Positions 20,991 to 31,411 of a stretch of 64,000 nucleotides of DNA are shown piece after piece (position 1 is the stretch's first letter; every line of letters begins with the position of its first letter). Under the pieces are notes generated by a model. That model was not told where the DNA came from. It saw only the letters and a list, made by a program, of their open reading frames with translations, and searched no databases. The translations under genes were made by a program, and so were the position numbers. This stretch comes from Coix lacryma-jobi var. lacryma-jobi (taxonomy: Eukaryota > Streptophyta > Magnoliopsida > Poales > Poaceae), in assembly GCA_009763385.1 (NCBI GenBank), contig CM019826.1:79815135-79879134 (forward strand), given 5' to 3'.

Positions 20991-23900
20991 CTAAAAGGGG
21001 AAACACACACCAAGCTCACCCCTCAACCTATTAAAGGTTGATTCGTCTAAAGGCTTGGTGAAAATATCAGCCAATTGGTGATGAGTATCGACATGGCGAA
21101 GGTCGATATCACCCTTCTCCTGGTGGTCTCGCAAGAAATGAAAGCGCACATCAATGTGTTTGGTTTTCGAGTGAAGCACAGGGTTCTTAGCAACGCTAAT
21201 GGCACTCGTGCTGTCACAAAGCAAAGGAACTCGAGTAAAGCTCAAACCAAAATCACGCAAAGTGGCCATCATCCAGAGTAACTGGGAACAGCAGCTAGCC
21301 GCAGCAACATATTCAGCCTCCGTGGTAGACTGAGCGACACTAGACTGCTTGCGAGAAGACCACGACACAAGAGAAGATCCAATAAACTGGCAAGTCCCTG
21401 AAGTAGACTTGCGCTCAATGCGACAACCAGCAAAATCAGCATCAGAAAAGCCACAAAGCGAGAGGGTGGAAGAAGCAGAATACCAAATCCCGAGCTCAGG
21501 CGTGAAACGAAGGTACCTGAAGATGCGCTTCACCGCCTGACGGTGAGAAGTGCGTGGCGAAGCCTGAAAGCGCGCGCACAAGCACACGGCGAACTGAATG
21601 TCCGGCCGTGTCGCCGTCAGGTAGAGCAGCGACCCAATCATGCTGCGGTACTCCTTCTGGTCCACTGCTTCTCCATCCGTGTCAGCATCCAGGGCAGTCG
21701 TCGTCGACATGGGCGTCGGAAGAGGCTTAGCCTCACCCATGTCGAACCGCTTCAGCAAGTCCCTTGTGTACTTGCCCTGGTGCACAAACGTCCCCTCTCG
21801 GGATTGCTTAATTTGCAACCCGAGAAAGAAAGTCAGCTCGCCCATCATGCTCATCTCGAACTCCCTGCTCATAGTATCTGCAAACTTGGCAACCAAAGCG
21901 TGAGAAGAACCACCGAAAATGATATCATCCACGTAAATTTGGACCACGAGAGTATCTTTGCCTTGCTTGAGGAGAAAGAGCGTTTTATCTACACATCCCA
22001 TTTTAAAACCCTTAGCTAGCAAAAAGGTTTTTAATCTCTCATACCAGGCTCTAGGGGCTTGTTTCAAACCATACAAAGCTTTGTGGAGTTTAAAGACATG
22101 GTTTGGAAACTTGGGATTTTCAAAACCGGGGGGTTGCTGGACATAGACCTCCTCCTCAATATAGCCGTTTAAGAAGGCACTCTTGACATCCATTTGAAAA
22201 AGTTTGAAACACATGGATGCAGCATAAGCCAAGAGTATCCTAATAGCCTCCAAACGAGCTACAGGAGCGAAGGTCTCCTCATAATCTATCCCCTCCTTCT
22301 GACTATAACCCTTCGCTACAAGCCGGGCCTTGTTTCTCACAATGTGGCCCTCCTCTCCTTGCTTGTTTTTAAATACCCATTTTGTCCCAATAGGTTTACA
22401 GTCAGGAGGTGGTGGCACTAGAACCCAAACCCGATTTCGCTCAAAGTTCTCTAGCTCCTCATGCATGGCATTGACCCAATCCGGATCCGTCAATGCGTGT
22501 CCAACATCTCGGGGCTCAAAAGACGCAACAAAAGCAGAATGAGCAAAGTGCGAGATGTGCTGTGACCTGGAGCGAGTAACTCGCTCGTCGATGTCGCCGA
22601 TCATCTGTTCAGGGGGGTGCTGGCGCTGGATGTGTCGTGGCGCCTCCCGGGAAGAAGTAACCTCCCCCTCAACAGTAGCTGGTTCCACCCCGGGTACAAA
22701 AGGTACCGCGCGAGGTGGATCCCACGGCCCCCAGGAAGAAGACGTCTCGGGGCCACGGGTCGTCGTCGAAGCCGCTCCCGGCGGCGCGGCAGGCGGAGGG
22801 GGTGCTGGATCATCTATACCTTCAGCACCCTCTTCCTCGTCATCGAAAAGAGGCTCTCCAACCTCGTGATCACCTGCACGCTCAAAACGAGAAGAAGGAG
22901 AAACAAGAGTCTCGTCGAAGGTGACATCTGATGTCTCCATGACTCGGTTAGTGTCAAGGTTAAGTACACGATAAGCTCGAGTGTGAGTGCCATAACCCAA
23001 AAACACACCGTCAGAAGAACGAGACTCAAACTTGTCTAGGTTGCCTTTTTTCAATATAAAACAGTGGCAACCAAAGACTCTAAAATAACTCACCTTGGGC
23101 TGGCGACCAAAACGCAACTCATAAGAGGTCTTCTTCAAAAACACTCTCAGAAAAATGCGATTCGAAATATAGCATGCAGTGTTCATAGCTTCGGCCCAAT
23201 AGCGCCTAGGAGTCCTATGCTCATCAAGCATCGTCCTGGCCATCTCAACAAGGGTCCGATTCTTCCTCTCTACAACACCATTTTGGGGTGGTGTATAGGG
23301 AGAAGAAAACTGATGCTCCAAACCAAGGCATTTACAAAACTTCTCAAAATCCGAATTTTTAAACTCGGAACCATTATCACTTCTAATCGCTCGCATCGAG
23401 TTCAAAGGGAACTCGTTCTGAAGACGCAAAATCAGATCGCGAGCGAAGGAGAATGTCTCGGACTTCTCAACTAAAAAGAAGACCCACGAATACCTCGAAA
23501 AGTCGTCAACAATAACAAGCACATACCACTTCCCACCAACCGAGCTCACCCGAGCCGGACCAACAAGGTCCATATGCAAAAGCTCTCCGGGGTGCGAGGT
23601 CATAACCTTGGTCAAAGGATGGTGGGGAGCAGCAACCATCTTTCCATGCCGGCAAGCATGGCAAACTAGATCCTTCTCCAACGAAAGCTTGGGCAATCCT
23701 CGGATTAAGCCAAGTGAGCTAAGTCTTGCAAGCAAGTCAAAACTCAGGTGACCGAGCCTCCTATGCCACTTCCAAAGATCAGAAGAAGAAGGACTAGCCA
23801 AAAGACAGCGAGAAGATCCAAACGACTTTGAGAAATTCGCGCGAAAGACATTCCCAAAGGGTGAAATCAGACATACAAGATCACCCTGAGGATCTAAGAT

Positions 23901-24185
23901 CCGGCTAAGGTTCGGTTTGAAACGAATCTCATAGCCTTCACGAAAAAGTTGCGAAACAGAAAGCAAGTTAAAATGCAGGTTAGAAACAAGAGCAACCTCG
24001 CGCAACACAAAGTGCTCATTAACCCGCACTGCACCAACGGACAATACCTTGCCCTTACCTTTGTCGCCGAAGGTTATGTACTCCTTTCCGGCGACCGGAC
24101 TATGGCAGGAGAACCATTTGGCATTTCCGGTCATGTGCCTCGAGCAACCGGAATCCACAAGCCAAATGTCCTCCAACCGCTCCTC
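20991..24185 (-). CDS. pol: Copia E Pol polyprotein (protease, integrase, RT, RNase H), intact
   Basis: An open frame of about 1,064 codons. Counting from the LEDIWLVDSG start, the aspartic protease DSG is at 8-10. The integrase zinc domain has H138, H143, C172 and C175, and the integrase core acidic residues are D203, D267 and E303. A Pro/Ala-rich linker spans about 440-540. RT runs from about 590, with D663 (QMDVKSAF) and the YVDD box at 748-751. RNase H has D912, E953/E955 and D988, and the frame ends LADIFTKPLDES...CFPF. There is no ATG: the frame opens just after a TAG that ends a TTTTTATTGATGTAG run and lies in another frame from gag. All catalytic residues are present, so this is the best candidate for an active enzyme set in the window. 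Confidence 0.95.
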   Translation of the reverse strand, partial: EERLEDIWLVDSGCSRHMTGNAKWFSCHSPVAGKEYITFGDKGKGKVLSVGAVRVNEHFVLREVALVSNLHFNLLSVSQLFREGYEIRFKPNLSRILDPQGDLVCLISPFGNVFRANFSKSFGSSRCLLASPSSSDLWKWHRRLGHLSFDLLARLSSLGLIRGLPKLSLEKDLVCHACRHGKMVAAPHHPLTKVMTSHPGELLHMDLVGPARVSSVGGKWYVLVIVDDFSRYSWVFFLVEKSETFSFARDLILRLQNEFPLNSMRAIRSDNGSEFKNSDFEKFCKCLGLEHQFSSPYTPPQNGVVERKNRTLVEMARTMLDEHRTPRRYWAEAMNTACYISNRIFLRVFLKKTSYELRFGRQPKVSYFRVFGCHCFILKKGNLDKFESRSSDGVFLGYGTHTRAYRVLNLDTNRVMETSDVTFDETLVSPSSRFERAGDHEVGEPLFDDEEEGAEGIDDPAPPPPAAPPGAASTTTRGPETSSSWGPWDPPRAVPFVPGVEPATVEGEVTSSREAPRHIQRQHPPEQMIGDIDERVTRSRSQHISHFAHSAFVASFEPRDVGHALTDPDWVNAMHEELENFERNRVWVLVPPPPDCKPIGTKWVFKNKQGEEGHIVRNKARLVAKGYSQKEGIDYEETFAPVARLEAIRILLAYAASMCFKLFQMDVKSAFLNGYIEEEVYVQQPPGFENPKFPNHVFKLHKALYGLKQAPRAWYERLKTFLLAKGFKMGCVDKTLFLLKQGKDTLVVQIYVDDIIFGGSSHALVAKFADTMSREFEMSMMGELTFFLGLQIKQSREGTFVHQGKYTRDLLKRFDMGEAKPLPTPMSTTTALDADTDGEAVDQKEYRSMIGSLLYLTATRPDIQFAVCLCARFQASPRTSHRQAVKRIFRYLRFTPELGIWYSASSTLSLCGFSDADFAGCRIERKSTSGTCQFIGSSLVSWSSRKQSSVAQSTTEAEYVAAASCCSQLLWMMATLRDFGLSFTRVPLLCDSTSAISVAKNPVLHSKTKHIDVRFHFLRDHQEKGDIDLRHVDTHHQLADIFTKPLDESTFNRLRGELGVCFPF

Positions 24186-24190
24186 CTACA

Positions 24191-26928
24191 TCAATAAAAA
24201 GACATAGGGTGAACATACGGTCCAACACTGGGGTTAGTAAGATAAGAAGGAAACCAGTGTTGGGCCGGCTGCTCAAAAGAACGGTCAGTGTAAAAACCAT
24301 CCTGTCTAGGGGGATAGCGATCACCACGCACAGGAAAACGTGGTCCGCTGGGGAAGAAGCGCTCACCGCGAAACTCTACCTGCGGTGGGACAAAGCGCTC
24401 AACAAAGCCTCCGCCACGGGGTCCGTTACCTGCAAAAGCAGGACCCCGTCGGGCACGCTCTCTACGAGGTCTACGCCTAGGAGCCTGCTGCTCAACTCTA
24501 GCGTCTCTCCTCGGAGCTCTCTCCTGCCTAGGCCTCACAAACTGAGGTGCTCTACCTCTAGGCCTAGTCTCCCTCCTAGGGGCTCTCTCCTGCTGCCTAG
24601 GCTGGGTATGCTTCCCTCCAGACCTAGCAGCTCTCCCCTGAGGCTTCGGAGCATGTCCACCACGAGCTGGGTGAAACATGTCCGGGTTCTGCATCTCCCT
24701 AGCTCGGCGCGCCTCTCTCCTGCGCCTAAAGCAGAACTCACTCAGGTGACCATCCCGCCCACAAAAGTCACACTGAAACCTCACCGCGCGCAAAGGGGGT
24801 TGTTGGTTTGCAGGGATGTGGGTATGGTTCACCTTGCCCTTGCCCTTCTGTGGCAACTCCTCTCGGATGGGTGGCATTGTGTCAAGCTTGTTCTTTAGGT
24901 GATTGGGCTTGGGTTGCCATTGTGGATTCTTGGGTGGAGCCTTGGGGGATTCAACTATAACTCCATCCTTGGTGACAGGCTTGGCAGACTCTTTGGGTGG
25001 AAGCTTGGTTAGTTTGGGAGTAGTGGTGGAGTTGGGCTTCTCACAGGGGTTCAGACCACTAGACTCTCCAATCTTACCAAAAGCTGAAAGATCAACACTC
25101 TGGCCAAGACCTACACCAGGAGCCCCAGCAGCTCGCTTGAATTGGGAGATCATCATCCCGAGCTGAGGCTCACCACAAGACACCCATGACAAGACGGTCC
25201 GAAGGTATGTGTTTTCCTCCTCGGTACGCACCTTGTCATGCCTCACATTGGCCATCTCCTGCTCCAGGCCCTCACACAAAGCACATCTCTTGACACAAGT
25301 GCTATCCGAGCCGGCCTTCTCAAAAGACTCAAGCTTGGCATTCTTCTCTGCCAACTCGGATTGCAAGACAGGACAAGTCTTGCACGCACCCAACAGCTGC
25401 GGTCTAGCTCGGAGCTCATCCACCTCATCTACCAGCGCAGCATACTTACTCCTCAGAGTGAGAAGATCCGTCATGTGCGCGGCGCAACTCTCGCACTCCA
25501 ACTCCTCCGACACAACCACGGTGGACCGAGCGAACTCAAGCTCCTTCACCGTGTCCTCCCACTTCTGCCTAAACTCCTTGCGCTCTCTAGCGGCACGCCT
25601 AAGCAACTTGTCTTGACTAAGGAGGGCAGCAGTCAACTTCTCAACCTCGGAGGAAAGCTCGTCGTAGGTGAGAGATACCTGGGAGGTGTCGTCGTCGTCG
25701 TCGTTCCGAGGGGTACGCTCCGGCTCGCCGTCGACCTCATCTCCGAGCGCCATGGTACACAGGCCTTCGTCGCCGGCGAAGAAGCACAAGCCGTTGAACG
25801 TGTCCTCCAGCTTCTTCTTCTCGGACTCGTCATCACTCGATCGAGCGGAGTCGTCATCCGAGCCGTCGACGTCGCTGAGCGTGGCGAAGAACGCTCGCTG
25901 CTCAGCCTGCTGCTTCTCCAAGTACTTCTTCTTGATGTACTCTTTGTTGAAGCCGCCCCGCTTCTTGTGCCTTGGGGGAACGTGCTTCTCCTTGTACTTG
26001 GAGTCGCGCCTGTGGCCGTGATCACCCTTCCCAAGATGCTTGTTCTTCTTCTTGGGGCAGTCGGCGATGAAGTGGTCGGGGTCGCCGCACTCGTAGCATC
26101 CGGTGCGTCCTCCTCCGCGACGACGGTTCATGCGGTTGTTGTGGAACCGCGAGAACCGGTTGGCAAGCAAAGCCAACTCGTCGTCTCCCAAAGACTCCAG
26201 CTGGTCCTCTGTCACAGAGAAGAGAGAAGAAAGCGCAAAGCCAGCTGAGGGGTTAGGGGAAGAGCCGGAAACCAAAGCCATGGACGGGCGAGAAGGATTT
26301 TCAAAAGAAGCCCTCGCCATAGCATCAATCTCACTGGACTTGAGCTTACTGAAGAGCTCGTCGCAGGTGAGGGTCTCATAGTTCGGCGATTCGATGATTG
26401 CCTGAACCTTGGAGTCCCACACCGAACGGTCAAGAGTGTGCAAAAGCTTCAAAGCACGCTCATGATCGTCAAATGGCAACTGCTCTCTGTTAGCCCTCAT
26501 CCTGTTGACAATCACCTGAAAGCGAGCGAATAAACTTTCTATGCTCTCGCCAGGTTGATGTCTAAAGTTCTCATACTCTCGCTTGAACGACTCGTAGAGT
26601 CGGGTTTTGACTTGAGAGGTGCCCTCATGAAAACGCATGAGAGTGTCCCAGATCTCCCGAGCCGTAGCGAGGTGAGAAACACGATCAAACTCACCCATGC
26701 TCAAACAAGAGAAAAGAGCATTACGGGCTCGGCTATTGGCATCGTGCTCATCGACCTGCTGTTGAGTCACACGAGCAGCCAAGACCACGTAATCAGGGGA
26801 GTTGCAAATATCCCAGATCGAAGCGCCCAAGCTCTGTAAATAGGCCGACATACGTATCTTCCAATACGCATAGTTCGTCCCATCGAAAAAACGGCGGTTT
26901 GCCCACGCCGCGATCCATGTCGCCTTCG
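24191..26928 (-). CDS. gag: Copia E Gag with a 1-nt insertion after codon 12
   Basis: The start expected by comparison with C is the ATG at 26928 (MDRGVGKPP). E has six A (plus strand, 26886-26891) where C has five T in coding sense, which shifts the frame inside the PPFFDGTNY motif. The rest is open as 886 residues from Met at 26851, missing the first 22 residues of the C protein. Features after that are the UBN2-type capsid region, CCHC knuckle CYECGDPDHFIADC, an acidic and coiled-coil middle with three CxxC motifs (CESC, CKTC, CALC), a second knuckle CDFCGRDGHLSEFC and an Arg/Gln/Pro-rich tail. It could start at the internal Met, be rescued by slippage in the homopolymer, or be dead. Confidence 0.88.
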
Positions 26929-26967
26929 GTGGATCTGGAACCGGCTAAGGTGAAAGATCCTTAACCC

Positions 26968-26979
26968 GCTCCGATACCA
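26968..26979 (-). promoter_or_regulatory. Primer-binding site of Copia E
   Basis: Minus strand TGGTATCGGAGC, two bases from the LTR end at 26982. Confidence 0.88.
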
Positions 26980-26981
26980 AT

Positions 26982-28978
26982 TGAAGGACCGAGAAGCTAC
27001 CCGAAAGCGACCAGAGGGGGGGGGGTGAATGGGAGCTTCAAAATTTCCTTTCGGACACTAGATGCCACTGTCCCAAAATCAACCCCAAGAGCGAACCCTA
27101 GAGCTTGCTAATGTCCACGACCCTAGATGTAGGGTGGATGCCTTCTAGAAGCACAGCGGGACACTAGACAACCCTAGAAAGCCGACGCAAAAGACGGAAC
27201 TCAAATCCGATCAAGGACGAACGAACCGCGAACGAAAACGCGCGAAACTGGATCGACCGGACTCTGGCCAGTGTCCGGTCAGCAGGGACCGGACGCGTCC
27301 GGTCGTCAGAAATCAGCTCTGGGAGCTCTCTGTTCGTGACCGGACTCACGAGTACGGAGCGTCCGGTCGTGTACAGTGCGTCCGGTCGAAACCGACAAAG
27401 CCAGAAACAGTGCAAGCGTAGCGTCCGGTCGAAATGCAAACAGAGCGTCCGGTCGAGAGCGTCCGGTCAGTACGCAGAAAAGCTTGGCGCCGTGCTCAAC
27501 GACCGGACTCTGAAAGCGTGCGTCCGGTCAGACCGACAGAGCGTCCGGTCACCCCGCGACTGCACTGAAACTCCGGCGATTCAACCCGATCTCCTCCGAA
27601 TCAAGTGCTCTAGGCTTGGGATTCGATCTGAGGAGTCACAAGGAGGTTAGTGAGCTATCTCTAAGAGATCATGGCTCGAACCTAACTCCAAATCGGTGAA
27701 TCGAAGGAATTCGGGGGAAAGAAGAAAAAGAGACCCGAAACTAAAACTTGATCGATCTCCTAGACCGTGAGGTTTGAGATGATTTCTTTCGGTGGAAAGA
27801 AGTGCCTCACGATCTAGAGCAACTCAGTTCAAACGGAATCGTAAAAGATGAACCGAGCACAAAGATCAAGCGACGGGAAAACTCAAGGCACAAAGCAATC
27901 CGCGAAGAACATGATGAACATGAAATCAAAACGCGAATTGACACCAAGAGATGGGATCCAAGGTGAGGATACGGCCTCACTTCCTCGAATCAACAGTACA
28001 CAGAGTGGAGTCTCTCTGCGGATCTCAACTAGCTAAAGCAGGGGTGTGGGAGAGTGGAAACCCTAGGAAATGAAGGCTCTAACTGAGATTGAGATAGGGA
28101 GGAGGGTGTCTCCCCTGGACTACTTATACTAACCTAGCCTAAGTCTATTTCCTACTCTACCCCTCTCTACTCTAATTACAGAGCGGACCAGCCTAACCCT
28201 AAGGCTATTCTAGTCCACCCGCTGGTGGTAGGTAGATCCGACGGCCACGCCCGCACGGTCTTCCGCGTCGCCTCCACGCAACCTTCAGATCGCCGCCACG
28301 TGCCGCCACCACTCTGCACCCCCGGTTTTGCGGCCCAAACCGGGAAACCAGCCTTTTCCATCAGCCCCCGGTTTTGAGGCCCAAACCGGGAAACCAGCCT
28401 CCAGCCCGAGTTTTGTGGCCAAACTCGGAAACCGTCCGCGCCCGAGTTTTGAGGCCCAAACTCGGAAACCGGCCCACGCCCAGGTTTTGAGGCTCAACCT
28501 GGAAACCGTCGCGCCCAGGTTTTGTGGCTCAACCTGGAAACCCAGCACCCAGGTTTTGAGGCCCAAACCTGGAAACCGTCCACCGTTGGTTTTTCCCGGG
28601 CTCTACCAACAAACCGGCGTCGTAGAGGGGATGCACCGCCTGTGCACCCCTTCCACCGACATGATCGCACTTCTCCGCCTGTCGCTGTCGCAGGCTGCCA
28701 GCCACCACAGCTGATCCTCCGGCCTCCAGTCCATCAGTCCAAGTCCACGTCCGCCCTTCACCGTCCGATACATCGGCATGGCACGTCCGCCGCACGGCAC
28801 GCCCATCCTTCATCGCGCCCGGTCCGTCGGCACGGCACGTCGCAACTTGACCTTCACCCGCCATCGATCACTGTCTCCGTGCTCGACACCTGCACAACAC
28901 AAGCCAAAGAACATGCGCATCATCTCCATTGACAATCACTCATCACACAGAGACTCGGCATACACCCATGTATCCGCA
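26982..28978 (-). repeat. 5' LTR of Copia E
   Basis: 1,997 bp, almost identical to 17328-19325. The G-run has 10 G here and 11 in the partner. The hairpin array is at 28318-28580 and the GACCGGACGC module at about 27255-27565. TATA-like TATAAG on the minus strand is near 28123-28129. Confidence 0.93.
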
Positions 28979-29236
28979 TTATGGGTAAAAACTGGTCTTA
29001 TGCCCCCTTGCGGTAGCTTTCTTGTCCATCCATTCCTGATTTAGTATTCACTTTGCTTCCAGGGTGAGGGCTTTCTCCAGCCAAACCTGGACTCCTTTTC
29101 CAGAAACGGCACCTCCAATGGCTTCTCCCAACCCCTTTCCTGAGTCAGCAGACCCCTATGAATCTGATGACTTACCTCGGTATACCTGTCTGGACGCTCT
29201 TTGGTACCGCAAGGAGAGGGATAAAGCCCAGAAGGC
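28979..29236 (-). mobile_element. Element G, segment 3
   Basis: Host sequence between E and H. TTATG at 28979-28983 is the second half of the E duplication; AAGGC at 29232-29236 is the first half of the H duplication. It contains an exon of the antisense gene. Confidence 0.75.
29063..29236 (+). pseudogene. Antisense gene of element G, copy 2, first visible exon (5' half)
   Basis: The exon follows a probable acceptor (TTTGCTTCCAG ending at 29062). A Met at 29118 opens MASPNPFPESADPYESDDLP, and the frame then runs through YRKERDKAQKA to the H insertion. Removing H and one AAGGC copy restores the frame into LEDASKKYGIEETERED at 36962. So the exon was intact when H inserted. I recognise no domain. 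The protein looks charged and helical, and it is read antisense to gag and pol of G, as in Grande-type elements. Confidence 0.6.
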
Positions 29237-29826
29237 TGTTGACGGTCCTTAAACACATGTTTTACCATCAATATTTGACCCTAAAGCCCACCAAAAAGGC
29301 ATGAAATGTAGTCAAATAGGTTTCAAACTAACCAAATTCCACAAGTCCATAGAATTTTATTTGAATGCAGGATTTGAACCAAATTTGGACATATGGACAC
29401 ACCAGAGGCCAAGCCCACTCAGCAGGGGCCAAAATGGGCCTAAGAGGGGTGGCGCCCGCCACCCCTAGGTGGCGCCCGCCACCTCTAAGTGGCGCCCACC
29501 ACTTGGGTTGGCCCAAGTGCCACTCCCTGCCACGTCACCGATCCGTGTGACCTCCCCAAGGCCAAATCTTGGCCCTTGGTCACTAGGTCAGTGGCATCGG
29601 ACGGCTCAGGGAGGAGTGGCGTGGATCAAGGCTGAATGTCGGTTGCTAGGACATGCAACCGACCTCCAAACCGCCTTGGACAACCACCCAGATGTCGTTG
29701 AAGCAGAGGCGGTTCATCCAACGGCCAGGGGACTGGCGGCCGCCAGTAGGGGGTGGCGCCCGCCACCTGACCTAACCCTAGGTCGGTTGGCTGCCCACTA
29801 TAAGAACCCCCCTCACTCATTTGAGC

Positions 29827-29834
29827 TATAAATA
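29827..29834 (+). promoter_or_regulatory. TATA box of the H 5' LTR
   Basis: TATAAATA preceded by GAGC and followed by a C-run, about 590 bp into the LTR. It is conserved in the 3' LTR (35565-35572) and, on the other strand, in I (63343-63350). Confidence 0.7.
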
Positions 29835-31090
29835 CCCCCCTGGCGACACTACTTCATTCATACCAGTACCATCCCACACCAGAGCAACACACAAGCAAGA
29901 GAAGCAAGTGAGAGTTAGGTTAGAAGCTCAGAGAGCTTAGGCAAGTAGGTAGCTAGTAGAGCAAGGCATCTTCGCCCTCGCGGTAGCGCTGCTCAAGGGT
30001 TAGCTCAAGAGTAGAGGCATGCGAGTGATCGGTTCTGGAGCTGGGAAGAGTCTTCCTTCATCTCCAGTTCAGGTTTTGGTCTTGTTACTCAAGCACTTAC
30101 TATATTCTAGTTCATCATTTCAAGTATTACTTTATTCTACTTATCAGTATTGAGTGGTATACTTGATTGATTGCTTGAGTGCCTAGCTATCCTACAGTTC
30201 AATTCACTTAGCCATAGTAGTTAATCTCTAGTGAGCTTAGTGTTTGATCTTTGCCAATAGGTTGCTTAGTTAGTTTAGTGTTTATCTTATTAAGTCAAGT
30301 ATTTGCTCTGACGTCCGCAAGGGTGTCTCTATTCAAAGCTAGGGTAGAGATAGTTAGAATATAGTTAAGTGTGGTGCTTAGCTATAGACTTACCTTCAGA
30401 TACGGCTGGACGCCCGGATAGCTGTGGTAGCAAGCAGGTGGTGACAGCCCTGTGCGCCTTGAATTCTACCACGTAGTTGGCCCAGTTTAACAGTAAGGCT
30501 CGTTGTGCTAGCGTTCAACCTAAGTAAGTGGTAAAGGCTAGTACGCCTCGATACTTGACAAGATAGGAATAAAACTATACTCAACTTAGTTGCTTTATTG
30601 TCTTTTGCCTGCCTTGCTTCGTAACTATCTTGCTTCGTAGTTATCTTGTTTGTAGTTATCTAGGATTAGTTATCAGTAGTTATTAGTTTAGTTATCCTTA
30701 GTTACCCCTTTTATCTACCTATCCATCCACCTTACCTTAGCCATCCATTTCATCCTTACCTATCCACCCATACATTCTTTCTAGCCATTCATCTCCTCTC
30801 TTCTCCCCTTTTCCCTTTTTCTCTTTTCTTCGACTCTCATCCCCTCCTTGACTCAACTCATACACCACTCTAGCCTTCCCTTGGGATCAAATAAATCGAC
30901 ACCTGGTACTCCCAGGTGAAGTGCTACTATGATAGTTCTGTGCGCTTGCAGAATCTCCTCCTGGTAGATTGCATTCTCTCTAGCTAGCTCCTACTAGTGT
31001 CGGGATTGACAACCCCACTTGGCATTAGTAGATAGCTGCTTTAGCTCCACTCCTTTAGGTATAGTGATCGGTCTTGCGTCAAGCATCTCT

Positions 31091-31182
31091 GACGCCGTTG
31101 CCGGGGATAGAATCCATAGTCTACTCCTAGTAACAACGTTAGCAAATGCCAACAAGCATTCCTGGGCCGTTACCGGGGATAG
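31091..31182 (+). repeat. Two fossil primer-site copies at the end of the H LTR
   Basis: GACGCCGTTGCCGGGGATAG (31091-31110) and GGGCCGTTACCGGGGATAG (31164-31182) resemble the real primer site at 31233. The shared GCCG core repeats at 31094, 31166 and 31237, a period of 72 and 71 bp. The sequence before each, ending in a CAAGCAT word, is also homologous, so the unit is LTR end plus primer site. Confidence 0.85.
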
Positions 31183-31232
31183 TTGCCTAGCACTATCTTT
31201 AGTGAAGCTAAGAACTACCAACAAGCATTTTG

Positions 31233-31250
31233 TGGCGCCGTTGCCGGGGA
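31233..31250 (+). promoter_or_regulatory. Primer-binding site of element H
   Basis: TGGCGCCGTTGCCGGGGA, separated from the LTR end at 31223 by nine bases (AGCATTTTG), a longer gap than usual. In Athila-type elements this form is matched to tRNA-Asp. Confidence 0.85.
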
Positions 31251-31411
31251 AGGCAATCGGTGTATCGGTTGAGTCCGTGTCGAATTTCTCTTCGTCTAAG
31301 CTCTTGCTTAGCGAATCCCATCTTACCCCATTCTTTCTTTCTTTAACTCTTCTTATCTTTTTCCTTCATCCTCTTCAACTTCTTTCTTTCTTATCTCGTT
31401 CTATCTTCACG

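Larger units (their letters stand above)
17328..28978 (-). mobile_element. Copia E, nearly intact SIRE/Maximus-type retrotransposon
   Basis: 11,651 bp. LTRs are 17328-19325 and 26982-28978, and target duplication TTATG is at 17323-17327 and 28979-28983. The minus-strand order is LTR, primer site, gag, pol, 3' non-coding region, polypurine tract, LTR. The LTRs begin TGCGGATACATGG and end GGTCCTTCA. By eye they differ by one substitution (17797, A in one copy and C in the other) and one base in the G-run. Pol is completely open, and gag has one 1-nt insertion near its start. It is probably the youngest or second-youngest insertion here and could supply enzymes to D and C. Confidence 0.95.
29237..31223 (+). 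repeat. 5' LTR of element H
   Basis: 1,987 bp. The U3 contains the palindrome GTGGCGCCCGCCAC in three tandem 20-bp units (about 29450-29510), whereas the 3' LTR has one; this 40 bp accounts for the whole length difference. TATA box at 29827-29834. Its last 150 bp carry two degenerate copies of the primer-binding region. Confidence 0.92.

Noticed and set aside
24209..24898. 229-residue ORF antisense to the Arg-rich Gag tail (twin at 45561-46250)
   Set aside because: Shadow of the repetitive Arg/Pro tail.
25238..26248. 336-residue Leu/Val-rich ORF antisense to E gag (and its twin at 44211-45221)
   Set aside because: It mirrors the codon pattern of gag on the other strand and has no family features; open only because gag has few TTA, CTA or TCA codons.
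31019..31411. N-terminal extension of H Gag into the LTR
   Set aside because: The upstream in-frame part is U5 with fossil primer sites; the ATG at 31412 matches the family start.
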